From Pseudomonas sp. B21_DOA (lineage in GTDB: Bacteria > Pseudomonadota > Gammaproteobacteria > Pseudomonadales > Pseudomonadaceae), in NCBI GenBank assembly GCA_030544685.1, contig CP086683.1:4774001-4838000 (forward strand): a stretch of 64,000 nucleotides of DNA, given 5' to 3'. Shown one piece after another: positions 12,729 to 21,277 of the stretch (the stretch's first letter is position 1; every line of letters starts with the position of its first letter). The notes beneath the pieces were generated by a model. That model was not told the DNA's origin, did no database searches, and was given only the letters and a program-made list of their open reading frames with translations. The position numbers and the translations under genes are program-made.

Positions 12729-13199
12729 ATGAGAAGCACAGATCTGCACGACCCGTACAACCTGCAACGTTTTGTCCAGGCACAGGACCCGGTGTTCGAA
12801 CGGGTCCAGCGTGAACTCGAAACGGGCCACAAGCGCAGCCACTGGATGTGGTTCGTCTTTCCGCAATTCGCCGGATTGGGCGGCAGTGAAATGGCCCGGC
12901 GCTTTGCCATTGGTTCAGCCGAGGAAGCCCAGGCCTACCTGGCCGACGAACTGCTCGGGGCGCGGCTGCGCACCTGCACACAACTGGTCCTGAATGTGCC
13001 GCAGCGCTCGATTGCTGAAATTTTCGGCCATCCCGACGACCTCAAATTTCATTCTTCGATGACCCTTTACGCCCAGTTCAGCGCCGAGGACAGTCTGTTC
13101 CATCAGGCGCTGGAGCGTTACTTCCACGGCATTCTCGATGAATGGACGCTGCAACTGCTCGACTCAAAACAGGCCCAGTTGCCCACCGATCAGGGTTGA
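12729..13199 (+). CDS. DUF1810 (calpastatin-like) protein
   Basis: A 156-residue soluble protein beginning with the DUF1810 signature [10 protein letters not shown], followed by [16 protein letters not shown] and the [12 protein letters not shown] and [21 protein letters not shown] segments. The family has no established function in bacteria. Its last 36 bases overlap the end of the convergent polB gene, so the two mRNAs are antisense to each other at their 3' ends. Confidence 0.85.
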   Translation: MRSTDLHDPYNLQRFVQAQDPVFERVQRELETGHKRSHWMWFVFPQFAGLGGSEMARRFAIGSAEEAQAYLADELLGARLRTCTQLVLNVPQRSIAEIFGHPDDLKFHSSMTLYAQFSAEDSLFHQALERYFHGILDEWTLQLLDSKQAQLPTDQG

Positions 13200-15527
13200 G
13201 AAGTCGTCGTCGACAAACGGCAGAATCGCATCCGCCACCGGTTGCAGCTGGCGGGTGATGTAGTGGTCGTAGTCGATGGCGGCGAGGCGTACCTCCAGCG
13301 GCTCCGGGCCGGCCAGGGTGATGACGTAGCTGATCCAGCCGCCGTTCTGATACTGCCGGGGCCGCCCCTGCTCGGCGTTGTAGTCATCGGCCAGCCGCGC
13401 CGCGCGGACGTGCGGCGGCACGTTGCGTTCGTAATCGTCGAGGGTACGGCGCAGGCGCTTGCGATAGATCAGCCGATCATCGAACTCGCCAGCGAGGGTT
13501 TTGCGCACGTAGTCGCGGACGTATTCCTGATACGGCTTGCGCTGAAAAATCCGCTCATACAGCTCTTGCTGAAACTGCCGGGCCAGCAGCGACCAGTCGG
13601 TGCGCACGGTTTCCAGGCCTTTGTAGACCATTTCTTCGCTGCCATCGGCGCGGGTGACGAGTCCGGCGTAGCGCTTCTTGCTGCCCTCCTCCGCGCCGCG
13701 AATCGTCGGCATCAGAAAACGCTTGTAGTGAATCTCGAACTGCAATTCCAGCGCGCTTTCCAGCCCGTATTTCTCACGCACATGCGCGCGCCACCAGTCG
13801 TTGACGTGTTTGACTAGCGCATGGCCGATCTGCGCTGCTTCATCCTGACCGTGCAGGCTGCGCAGCCAGACAAAGGTTGAATCGGTGTCGCCGTAAATCA
13901 CCGCGTGGCCCTGCTCTTCGATCAACTGGCGAGTGCGCAGCATGATTTCGTGGCCGCGCAAGGTGATCGACGAGGCCAGCCGGGTATCGAAAAACCGGCA
14001 ACCGCTGGAGCCGAGCACGCCATAGAAGGCGTTCATGATGATTTTTAGCGCCTGAGACAGCGGCGCGTTGTGCTCGCGTTTGGCGGTCTCGCGCCCTTCG
14101 GCCACTCGCGCCACGATGGACGGCAGACAATGGCGGGTGCGCGAGAAGCGTGCGCCACGAAAACCCGCTACCGAGTCAGCGTCGTCCGAGTGTTGCAGGC
14201 CCTCGATCAAGCCCACCGGGTCGATCAGAAAGGTGCGAATGATCGACGGGTAGAGGCTCTTGTAATCGAGGACCAACACCGATTCGTAAAGCCCCGGTCG
14301 TGAATCCATGACAAACCCGCCGGGGCTGGCCTGCGGTGGATTGGTACCCAGATTGGGTGCAACGAAACCCTGGCGGTGCATCAACGGCATGTACAAATGG
14401 GTGAACGCGGCGACCGAACCACCGCTGCGGTCGGCCGGCAAACCGGTAACGCTGGCGCGTTCGAGCAAAAACGTCAGCAGTTCGGTCTTGGCGAAAATCC
14501 GCGTAACCAGCTCGCAGTCTTTGAGGTTGTATTTGGCCAGCGCCGGTTTGTCCTCGGCGAACATGCGATTGATCTCGTCCATGCGCTGGTACGGGTTGTT
14601 GATCGCTTTGCCTTCGCCGAGCAGGGTCTGCGCGACGTTTTCCAGGCTGAACGAGGGGAAACTCCAGGTCGCCGAACGCAACGACTCGATGCCATCGATG
14701 ATCAGCCGCCCCGCGGCCGAGGCGAAATAATGATTACGGCTGCCGTGCTCGCGCCACTGCATCTCTTCGCCGCCACGGCCGATTTTCAGCGGCACGCCGA
14801 GGCGTCGCGCGTGTTCGTGAAGGATGCGCAAATCGAACTGGACGACGTTCCAGCCAATGATCGCGTCGGGGTCGTGGCGGGTGAACCAGTCGTTGAGCTT
14901 CTTCAGAATGAGCGTGCGCGAATCGCAGTACTCGAGGTCGAAATCGACAATGCTGGCGTCGCCGTTCGGCGCGCCGAGCATGTACACCTGGCGCTCGCCA
15001 CAGCCTTCCAGCGCAATCGAATACAGCTCGCCGTTTTCGGTGGTCTCGATGTCGAGCGAGACCAGACGCAGTTTCGGCCGGTAGCCGGGATCAGGTTTCA
15101 ACTGGGCGTTGACCAATACGCCGTCAGCACCCGGCGTACCGCCGAACAGCACGGGCGCGGTGATGAAGCGCTCCATCAGATAGCGTTCCGGCGGGCGCAC
15201 GTCGGCTTCAAAGACGTCGACGCCGGCGCGGTTGAGCGCGGTTTCGAGACGCATCAACTGGCCGTGCTGCTGGCAATACAGACCGAGCACCGGACGATGC
15301 TGAAAATCCAGCAGCGCCAACGGTCGCAGTTCCACATTCTTTTCATCGTGCAACAGCCGCTCGGCCGCTTCTCGCTGTGCGGCGGGAATAAACGCGACCG
15401 ACGGCTGATGCGCCAGCCGTACGCGGCGCGGCCCGGCGTCCGTCGCCAGCCAGAACTCGACTTCGGTGCCGGCCGGCGTATCGCGCCAATGCCGGGTCAG
15501 GACGAAGCCCTGCTGTAAATCCACCAC
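13164..15527 (-). CDS. polB: DNA polymerase II (family B)
   Basis: A 787-residue damage-inducible family B polymerase with proofreading. The 3'-5' exonuclease motif with [12 protein letters not shown] is near residue 155, with later exonuclease residues in [12 protein letters not shown] and YNLKDCELV. Polymerase motif A is [15 protein letters not shown], motif B is [15 protein letters not shown], and motif C is YGDTDSTF. Length matches E. coli PolB (783). It is a single gene on the minus strand, overlapping the convergent DUF1810 gene by 36 bases. No LexA box was found by eye upstream. Confidence 0.95.
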   Translation of the reverse strand: MVDLQQGFVLTRHWRDTPAGTEVEFWLATDAGPRRVRLAHQPSVAFIPAAQREAAERLLHDEKNVELRPLALLDFQHRPVLGLYCQQHGQLMRLETALNRAGVDVFEADVRPPERYLMERFITAPVLFGGTPGADGVLVNAQLKPDPGYRPKLRLVSLDIETTENGELYSIALEGCGERQVYMLGAPNGDASIVDFDLEYCDSRTLILKKLNDWFTRHDPDAIIGWNVVQFDLRILHEHARRLGVPLKIGRGGEEMQWREHGSRNHYFASAAGRLIIDGIESLRSATWSFPSFSLENVAQTLLGEGKAINNPYQRMDEINRMFAEDKPALAKYNLKDCELVTRIFAKTELLTFLLERASVTGLPADRSGGSVAAFTHLYMPLMHRQGFVAPNLGTNPPQASPGGFVMDSRPGLYESVLVLDYKSLYPSIIRTFLIDPVGLIEGLQHSDDADSVAGFRGARFSRTRHCLPSIVARVAEGRETAKREHNAPLSQALKIIMNAFYGVLGSSGCRFFDTRLASSITLRGHEIMLRTRQLIEEQGHAVIYGDTDSTFVWLRSLHGQDEAAQIGHALVKHVNDWWRAHVREKYGLESALELQFEIHYKRFLMPTIRGAEEGSKKRYAGLVTRADGSEEMVYKGLETVRTDWSLLARQFQQELYERIFQRKPYQEYVRDYVRKTLAGEFDDRLIYRKRLRRTLDDYERNVPPHVRAARLADDYNAEQGRPRQYQNGGWISYVITLAGPEPLEVRLAAIDYDHYITRQLQPVADAILPFVDDDFSTLIGGQLGLF

Positions 15528-15571
15528 TGCGACCTCAACGTTTCAATCAGAACGCCATTCTACGCAGCATT

Positions 15572-15686
15572 TGTGGCGAGGGATTTATCTGTGGCGAGGG
15601 ATTTATCCCCGCTGGCCGCGAAGCGGCCCCGCTTTTAATGAAAGGGCCTGCTGCGCAGGCCAACGGGGATGAATCCCTAACCACAG
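15572..15686. repeat. Repeat pair, GTGGCGAGGGATTTATCCCC class
   Basis: The left arm is partly duplicated (GTGGCGAGGGATTTATC occurs twice in a row at 15573 and 15591), and the right arm is GGGGATGAATCCCTAACCAC. The inner hairpin GGCCGCGAAGCGGCC is also present. It fills most of the polB-CBS gap. Confidence 0.85.
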
Positions 15687-15820
15687 ACGCTTCATTTACC
15701 GATAAAAGATGTTTTTGCGGCAAATGGCGTTTTTGCACGCTAACTGCCGCTTTGCCACCTTGCCCTGCGCGGCTACGTCTACGATGCTTGATGAACAACG
15801 ACAACACCTGAGTAACCGCC

Positions 15821-16261
15821 ATGAAGACCGTCGCCCAACTGCTCAAGCTCAAAGATCAGAAAAATCAGGAAGTGCACCAGATCAAACCCGATCACATGGT
15901 GCTCGAAGCGCTGATGAAGATGGCCGAGAAAAACGTCGGCGCCTTGCTGGTGGTCGAAGACGACAAAGTGGTCGGCATCATCAGCGAGCGCGACTATGCG
16001 CGCAAACTGGTGCTGCATGGCCGTTCTTCGGTCGGTACGCCAGTGCGCGACATCATGGTCAAGGACGTGATTACCGTCGACACCCGGCAAACCGTCGATA
16101 CTTGCCTGGGCATCATGTCGGACAAACGCCTGCGCCACTTGCCGGTGGTCGAGGACGGCCAGTTGATCGGCCTGTTGTCGATCGGCGACCTGGTGAAGGA
16201 AGCGATTGCTGAACAGGCCGAGCTGATCAAACAGCTGGAGCAATACATTCGCGGGGAGTAA
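15821..16261 (+). CDS. Two-CBS-domain protein
   Basis: A 146-residue cytoplasmic protein made of two CBS motifs (about residues 15-70 and 80-135). Recognisable parts are ALLVVEDDKVVGIISERDYARKL and RHLPVVEDGQLIGLLSIGDLVK. CBS pairs bind adenine nucleotides and regulate partner proteins. Stand-alone forms in proteobacteria have no fixed partner. Neither neighbour is on the same transcript, so the context gives no hint. Confidence 0.9.
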   Translation: MKTVAQLLKLKDQKNQEVHQIKPDHMVLEALMKMAEKNVGALLVVEDDKVVGIISERDYARKLVLHGRSSVGTPVRDIMVKDVITVDTRQTVDTCLGIMSDKRLRHLPVVEDGQLIGLLSIGDLVKEAIAEQAELIKQLEQYIRGE

Positions 16262-16287
16262 TTTCCGGTCTTCCGCTCATACTTGAC

Positions 16288-16380
16288 CCTGTGGGAGCGG
16301 GCTTGCTCGCGAATGCGGTGGGTCAGTCAATACATCATTGGCTGACAAACTGCTTTCGCGAGCAAGCCCGCTCCCACAGG
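16288..16380. repeat. REPIN, GTGGGAGCGGGCTTGCTCGCGAA class
   Basis: Inverted REP cores about 45 bases apart sit between the convergent CBS and GST genes. Confidence 0.9.
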
Positions 16381-16389
16381 GATCCATTG

Positions 16390-17019
16390 TCAGCCCTGAG
16401 ACGGCCAATGCCGCTCAAACACCGGTGCCAGCACCGGGTGCCGGTCGATCCTTTGCAGCCACGCATAAAAGCCCGGGCGGCTCTGGCGCAGGTGTTCGCG
16501 GCTGCCGGCCCAGCGGCTCACCACGGCCGCCAGCACATCCAGCGCGCCGGGCGTTTCATCATCCAGATACAGCTCCCCGGAAAACTGATCGGCAAACACC
16601 TCCCAACTGAAGTGTAAGCGCTGGCGCGTGCCGGCGATCAGGTTTTGCCGTGCGCTCTCGTCGGGCGTGCTCAGCCAGCGCTCGGGGTAATCGATGATGC
16701 CGACCGCCGCGTAGCAATTGCTGACGATATAGGCGAGGCCGCGAATCGCCTGATCACGATCGGCAGCCTTGCTCGGCAGCAGGCCGGACTTGGGAAACGT
16801 CAGGCCCAGGTGAATCAGGATCGCCGCACTTTCGGTCATGGCGCTGCCGTCCGGCAGTTGCAGGGTCGGTATCTGTTTCAGCGGATTGAGTTTGCCCAGC
16901 GCCTCGTCGGCCTCGGCGCTGGCTTCGGTATCAATGAAGCGATAAGCGATCTGGCACAACTCCAATGCCGCCTCGACGGCAGCCGCGCCGGAATTCTTGT
17001 GCCCGTAGAGCTGGTACAT
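16390..17019 (-). CDS. Glutathione S-transferase family protein
   Basis: A 209-residue protein with an N-terminal thioredoxin-like domain (MYQLYGHKNSGAAAVEAAL, then LNPLKQIPTLQLPDG and MTESAAILIHL, the gamma-glutamyl binding region) and an all-helical C-terminal domain. The usual catalytic Ser or Cys is replaced by the HKNSGA context, so Ser10 is a candidate. Function is probably glutathione-dependent detoxification, but the substrate is unknown. Confidence 0.85.
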   Translation of the reverse strand: MYQLYGHKNSGAAAVEAALELCQIAYRFIDTEASAEADEALGKLNPLKQIPTLQLPDGSAMTESAAILIHLGLTFPKSGLLPSKAADRDQAIRGLAYIVSNCYAAVGIIDYPERWLSTPDESARQNLIAGTRQRLHFSWEVFADQFSGELYLDDETPGALDVLAAVVSRWAGSREHLRQSRPGFYAWLQRIDRHPVLAPVFERHWPSQG

Positions 17020-17116
17020 GTCCGTTCCCCCGATAAGGCCTTTGCACAGGGTAGATGGCTGGCTTGTTTGCTGTAGAAAATTCTGTCAAATAATCGTTCA
17101 CGCCAGATGCAAAATC

Positions 17117-17222
17117 TTGTGGGAGCGAGCCTGCTCGCGAATGCGGTGCATCCGTCACATAAGTGCTGGCTGGCCCGACGCTTTCGTCGGAACGCCGCCC
17201 GGAGCAGGCTCGCTCCCACAGG
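17117..17222. repeat. REPIN, GTGGGAGCGAGCCTGCTCGCGAA class
   Basis: The left arm is intact. The right arm (GGAGCAGGCTCGCTCCCAC) has lost the CGCGA part. It occupies the 327-base gap between the divergent GST and DUF3455 genes, where no other feature was found. Confidence 0.85.
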
Positions 17223-17346
17223 TTTGATCGGTGGTGTTTGAAATTTATTTTTCCGGCACTGCATCCAATCGCCTCCGCCACGGGTAGTCCCTGTAACAGC
17301 CCACTCTGGTGCTGTCAGCGCCCTACCCTTTTCGGAGAATCATCGG

Positions 17347-17868
17347 ATGAACATCACCCAGCTGATTGGCTTCACCGGTTTGCTCGCTTTCACCGCGACC
17401 ACCTTCGCCCAGAGCAGTTATCCCGACGCGATCAAGGTGCCGGATGGGCACAAGATTGCCCTGGAAACCACCGGGGTTGGCGAGATCACCTACGAATGCC
17501 GCGACAAACCCAATATGGCCGGGCAGACCGAGTGGACCTTTGTCGGCCCGAAAGCGGTGCTCAATGATCGCAGCGGCAAACAGGTCGGCACCTATTTCGG
17601 CCCGCCAGCGACCTGGCAAGCCAAGGACGGTTCGAAAGTCACCGGCACGCAATTGGCCGTGGCACCGTCGAGCCCGGGCAACCTGCCCTATCAACTGGTC
17701 AAGGCCAATCCGGCCGAGGGCAAAGGCGCGATGACCGGGGTCAGCTATATCCAGCGTGTTGCGCTCAAAGGCGGCGTCGCGCCGGGCAGTGAGTGCACCA
17801 TGGCGAACAAGGGCAAGCAGGAAGTGGTGAAGTACCAGGCGGATTATATTTTCTGGGCGGCTAACTGA
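17347..17868 (+). CDS. DUF3455 exported protein
   Basis: A 173-residue protein with a cleavable signal peptide (LIGFTGLLAFTATTFAQ). The mature part has the DUF3455 pattern: GVGEITYECRDK, TEWTFVGPKAVLNDRSGKQVG, YFGPPATWQAKDGSKVTG and a final YQADYIFW. Function is unknown in the family. It sits about 160 bases before an ECF sigma factor, with a REPIN between, so cotranscription is doubtful. Confidence 0.85.
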   Translation: MNITQLIGFTGLLAFTATTFAQSSYPDAIKVPDGHKIALETTGVGEITYECRDKPNMAGQTEWTFVGPKAVLNDRSGKQVGTYFGPPATWQAKDGSKVTGTQLAVAPSSPGNLPYQLVKANPAEGKGAMTGVSYIQRVALKGGVAPGSECTMANKGKQEVVKYQADYIFWAAN

Positions 17869-17889
17869 TATCCGGAAGCAGTGCACAAT

Positions 17890-17983
17890 CCTGTGGGAGC
17901 GAGCTTGCTCGCGAAGACGGAGTGTCAGTCGCCTTATTACTTTCTGACCCACCGCATTCGCGAGCAGGCTCGCTCCCACAGGG
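17890..17983. repeat. REPIN, GTGGGAGCGAGCTTGCTCGCGAA class
   Basis: Inverted REP cores separate DUF3455 from the ECF sigma gene. Confidence 0.9.
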
Positions 17984-18029
17984 AACAATGCGTCTGGATG
18001 TTTGGGAAATGTGAGCTAGATTGCACCCC

Positions 18030-18557
18030 ATGCCTTTAGCCGAATCCGTTTTCGATTACGAAGCCCGCCTCGCCGCCTGTGCCCGGGGCGAGCGCGCGGC
18101 TTTGCGCGATTTGTATGTGCAGGAAGGCCCGCGCCTGCTCGGCGTGGCCAAGCGGCTGGTGCGCGATACGGCGCTGGCGGAGGACATTGTGCATGAGGCG
18201 TTCATCAAGATCTGGAACGGCGCGGCCGGGTTCGACCCGGCACGCGGTTCGGCGCGGGGCTGGATGTTCAGCGTGACCCGGCACCTGGCTTTGAATCAGT
18301 TACGCAAGCAAAGTCGGGAAACGCCGTTCAGCGAAGAACATGAGTCAGCGGCGCCTGATGAGGCGGTCGATGTTCACTCGGCACGCATTCATCGCTGCCT
18401 CGAGCAACTGGAACCGCAGCGGCGCAGCTGCATCCTCCACGCTTACGTCGACGGTTACAGCCACGCGCAGATTTCCGCGCGCCTCGACACGCCGCTGGGC
18501 ACGGTCAAGGCGTGGATCAAGCGCAGCCTCAATGCTTTGCGGGAGTGCATGGGATGA
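18030..18557 (+). CDS. ECF sigma factor (SigK/RpoE-like)
   Basis: A 175-residue sigma-70 family factor. Region 2 includes DTALAEDIVHEAFIKIWNGA and RGWMFSVTRHLALNQLRK. Region 4 has CILHAYVDGYSHAQISARLDTPLGTVKAWIKRSLNALR, a clear helix-turn-helix. The ATG at 18030 is used. A TTG lies 9 bases earlier. It overlaps the next gene by ATGA, and that gene encodes the matching anti-sigma factor, so activity should be held by sequestration. Confidence 0.92.
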   Translation: MPLAESVFDYEARLAACARGERAALRDLYVQEGPRLLGVAKRLVRDTALAEDIVHEAFIKIWNGAAGFDPARGSARGWMFSVTRHLALNQLRKQSRETPFSEEHESAAPDEAVDVHSARIHRCLEQLEPQRRSCILHAYVDGYSHAQISARLDTPLGTVKAWIKRSLNALRECMG

Positions 18558-19245
18558 CCGGCGAATCAGCGCAGGAACGGGATGAACTGGCCGGCGAATA
18601 TGTGCTCGGCACCTTGTCGTTCGAGCAGCGCAGCGAGGTGCAACGGCGCCTGCCGAACGATCACGAATTGCGTGCTGCGGTGGATGCCTGGGAGCGGCGC
18701 CTGCTGGAGCTGACCGATCTGGCCGAACCTCAGCAACCGTCGGCGCAGCTATGGCCTCGCATCGAACGCAGTCTCGAACGGCTGACGGTGAAGAAACCGC
18801 TGACCTCGTGGTGGAACCTGCTGCCGCTGTGGCGCGGTTTGAGTGCGGCCGGGCTGGCGGCGACGTTGATCCTCGGCACCATGCTGCTGACGCAGACTGC
18901 GCCGAAACCGAGTTATCTGGTGGTGCTGGTAGCGCCGCAGGACAAGGCCCGGGCTGGGTGATTCAGGCGAGCAATGCGCGCGAGATCCAGTTGATTCCGC
19001 TGGGCGTGGTCGAGGTGCCGGCGGACAAGGCGCTGGAGTTCTGGACCAAGGCTGACGGCTGGTCGGCACCGGTTTCATTGGGACTGGTCAAACCGGGGCA
19101 AGCGTTGTCGGTGCCGCTGGACAAGTTGCCGCCGTTACAGCCGAACCAGCTGTTTGAGCTGACCCTGGAAGGCGCCAACGGCTCACCGATCGGCAAACCG
19201 ACCGGGCCGATTCAGGCGATCGGGCGTGCGGTGAAGGTGCTCTGA
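18554..19245 (+). CDS. RskA-type anti-sigma factor (one frame break)
   Basis: An inner-membrane anti-sigma factor of about 230 residues, translationally coupled to the sigma gene by ATGA. The cytoplasmic N-terminal domain contains DELAGEYVLGTLSFEQR, the sigma-binding helix typical of RskA/ChrR-like factors. One transmembrane helix follows (LSAAGLAATLILGTMLLT, about residues 95-115). The frame breaks at 18946-18953 (AAGGCCCGGGCTGG). One extra C gives DKAPGWVIQASNAREIQLIPL and the periplasmic C-terminal domain ending GRAVKVL. A base-calling error is the likely cause. Confidence 0.88.
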
Positions 19246-19377
19246 GGCTCTGCTACGCGGTTGTCCGCAACCATCATCGACGTCGATGTTCACCATCACG
19301 GCAATGAAGTTCTCATAAAAAATTCCGGGCGTAACATCAGCTCCATACCAACCAACAACACCCCGGAGCACACCATC

Positions 19378-19857
19378 ATGAAACGCCAGACTCTCCTCAG
19401 CATTGCTTTCTCGGTTTTCGCAGTTAACGCTTTCGCCGCCACCCCGGCGCACACCATGATCGCCGAAGGCGGCTCGGACAAACTGATCGAAAGCCGTCTG
19501 GCTGAAGGTGGTTCGGATCGTCTGATCGAACGCCGTGTTGCGGAGGGTGGTGCTGATCGTCTGATCGAACGCCGTGTTGCCGAAGGTGGTGCTGATCGTC
19601 TGATCGAACGCCGCGTTGCCGAAGGTGGAGCTGATCGCCTGATCGAACGCCGCGTTGCCGAAGGTGGCGCTGATCGTCTGATCGAACGCCGCGTTGCCGA
19701 AGGTGGCTCGGATCGTCTGATCGATCGTCGCGTTGCTGAAGGTGGTTCGGATCGTCTGATCGAACGCCGTGTTGCCGAAGGTGGTGCTGATCGTCTGATC
19801 GAACGCCGTGTTGCCGAAGGTGGCTCGGATCGTCTGATCGAACGTCGCGTTGCCTGA
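19378..19857 (+). CDS. Exported protein of ten 13-residue tandem repeats
   Basis: A 159-residue protein. GGAG 9 bases upstream sets the start at 19378. A signal peptide (MKRQTLLSIAFSVFAVNAFA) is followed by TPAHTM and then ten perfect-length repeats (19459-19848) of consensus VAEGGSDRLIERR, ending VA-stop. Position 6 of the unit alternates Ser/Ala. Other changes are rare, and synonymous differences show that the units are not brand new. The repeat has no Cys or aromatic residue, and the strictly spaced GG-D-LI-RR pattern suggests a solenoid or extended ligand-binding chain. I recognise no function. It follows the sigma/anti-sigma pair after 130 bases, on the same strand. Confidence 0.85.
   Translation: MKRQTLLSIAFSVFAVNAFAATPAHTMIAEGGSDKLIESRLAEGGSDRLIERRVAEGGADRLIERRVAEGGADRLIERRVAEGGADRLIERRVAEGGADRLIERRVAEGGSDRLIDRRVAEGGSDRLIERRVAEGGADRLIERRVAEGGSDRLIERRVA
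19459..19848 (+). repeat. 39-base tandem repeat, ten units, coding
   Basis: Ten consecutive 39-base units of the form GCCGAAGGTGGTGCTGATCG plus a second half encoding LIERR-V keep the reading frame exactly. Copy number is likely to vary between strains, because such repeats recombine easily. Confidence 0.95.
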
Positions 19858-19888
19858 ATGCACGGTTTGAAGCGCAATACCGCAGAGA

Positions 19889-19915
19889 AACCCGGCCCCC
19901 GCAGCCGGGTTTTTT
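19889..19915 (+). terminator. Intrinsic terminator after the repeat protein
   Basis: The stem AACCCGGC / GCCGGGTT with a seven-base loop is followed by a T run. It ends the transcript of the repeat-protein gene, just before the convergent DUF1615 gene. Confidence 0.9.
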
Positions 19916-19927
19916 ATGTCTGCCTTT

Positions 19928-21010
19928 TTATCCGGCCTTCGCCATGCAGCGCTTGTAACGCTCGTCCACGCGCTTGGCGAACCAGGCTGTGGTGAGTTTG
20001 CGGGTGATCTTCGGACTCTGCAGCACAATCCCCGGCAATACCGCGCGCGGTAACGTTTTGCCTTCGGCCCGCTCCGCCAGTTCGAACACGCGCTGATAGA
20101 GTTTGGTCTCCTCGAATTCCAGGGTCTTGCCCTTCTCCAGTTGATCGCGAATCGTCGGGTTGCGCATGCCCAGCGACTTGCCGAGGGTGCGCACCGCCAG
20201 TTCAGTGCTGCCGGGCATGATCGAGTCGTAGCGAATCAGGTCACCGTCCAGAGTCAGCGGGATACCGGAAGCGCGGCTGACCGCATTCTGAAACGCGGCA
20301 TTGCGGCTGGCGTACCAGCCGGCGTTGAAATCGGCGAAGCGATACAGCGGCTCGCGGTAATTCACCGGGTAGCCGAGTAAGTGGGCGATGCCGAAATACA
20401 TGCCGCCGCGCCGACTGAACACTTCACGGCGGATCGTGCCGTCCACCGGGTACGGGTAATCCTTGGCGTGCTCCTCGGCAAATTCGATGCTGACCTGCAT
20501 CGGCCCGCCGGTGTGCACCGGGTTGAAGCCACCGAACAGCGTGCGGCCCATCGGCACCATGCCGATAAAGTCGTCAAAGATGGCGCTCAGCTCTTTTTCA
20601 CTGCGCGCCGCGTTCAAACGTTCGCTGTAGCTCTTGCCATTCGGTGAGCGCACTTGCAGAGCGCCGCTGACCAACAAGCTGGGGATGTGCACCTTGGCGG
20701 CGCGGCGATCGATCTCGTCGCGGGCAATCTTGCCCAGTCCGGGCACCGTCGGGTCGGCCTGGAAAGTCGACTCCTGCTCGGCCACGGCGAGTACCGAACA
20801 TAGATTCTGCGTGGTGGTGTTGATGCCTTGCGCGGCGAACGCGGCGTAGATGTCCGTGGCCCAGCCCTGACGGTCGGCAGTTTTCGCCGGCAACAGCCGA
20901 ACAATTTCAGCCTTCACTTCAGCCGGCGGGCGCGGCGCCGGTTCGTTGCTGCGCTGGCTGGCGCAACCGGCGAGCAGCAGCAAAGCGCCGAGAGTAATGA
21001 GTAATCGCAT
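19928..21010 (-). CDS. DUF1615 lipoprotein
   Basis: A 360-residue lipoprotein. The start at 21010 has GGAG upstream, followed by LLITLGALLLLAGCA with the lipobox Cys. The mature part matches DUF1615, with QGWATDIYAAFAAQGI, LAVAEQESTFQADPTVPGLGKIA (a lysozyme-like Glu context), GPMQVSIEFAEEHA and FADFNAGWYASRNAAFQ. The Glu in AEQEST and the GPMQVS pattern recall transglycosylase folds, so a murein-related role is possible but unproven. It is a single gene. Confidence 0.82.
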   Translation of the reverse strand: MRLLITLGALLLLAGCASQRSNEPAPRPPAEVKAEIVRLLPAKTADRQGWATDIYAAFAAQGINTTTQNLCSVLAVAEQESTFQADPTVPGLGKIARDEIDRRAAKVHIPSLLVSGALQVRSPNGKSYSERLNAARSEKELSAIFDDFIGMVPMGRTLFGGFNPVHTGGPMQVSIEFAEEHAKDYPYPVDGTIRREVFSRRGGMYFGIAHLLGYPVNYREPLYRFADFNAGWYASRNAAFQNAVSRASGIPLTLDGDLIRYDSIMPGSTELAVRTLGKSLGMRNPTIRDQLEKGKTLEFEETKLYQRVFELAERAEGKTLPRAVLPGIVLQSPKITRKLTTAWFAKRVDERYKRCMAKAG

Positions 21011-21056
21011 GTTGCTCCATCCAATCAAATTAGCCAGACCACCATACACAACCCGC

Positions 21057-21152
21057 GTAGGAGCTGCCGCAGGCTGCGATCTTTTGATCTTGAGATTGAC
21101 CTTGATCTGCAAAAAGCAAGATCAAAAGATCGCAGCCTTCGGCAGCTCCTAC
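21057..21152. repeat. Repeat pair, GTAGGAGCTGCCGCAGGCTGCGATC class
   Basis: Outer arms GTAGGAGCTGCCGCAGGC and GGCAGCTCCTAC, with inner GATCTTTTGATC and AGATCAAAAGATC palindromes. It lies between the divergent DUF1615 and TonB-receptor genes. Confidence 0.9.
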
Positions 21153-21277
21153 GGATGACAAACTGATTGCAAAACGTTACTGCGAAACCCTATCATTCGC
21201 GCCTGGAGTCGCATTAGCGCAAGGAGTTCCGCGCCGCCCTTATTTTTTCATTGGCCGTTCGCCTCCAGGTATCCGAC

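Noticed and set aside
19459..19848. CRISPR-like repeat array
   Set aside because: Units are contiguous with no spacers, and the frame is coding. No cas genes are nearby.
19183..20028. Long minus-strand frame across the 39-base repeats
   Set aside because: The repeat length is divisible by three, so it keeps several frames open. Only the plus frame has a signal peptide and ribosome site.
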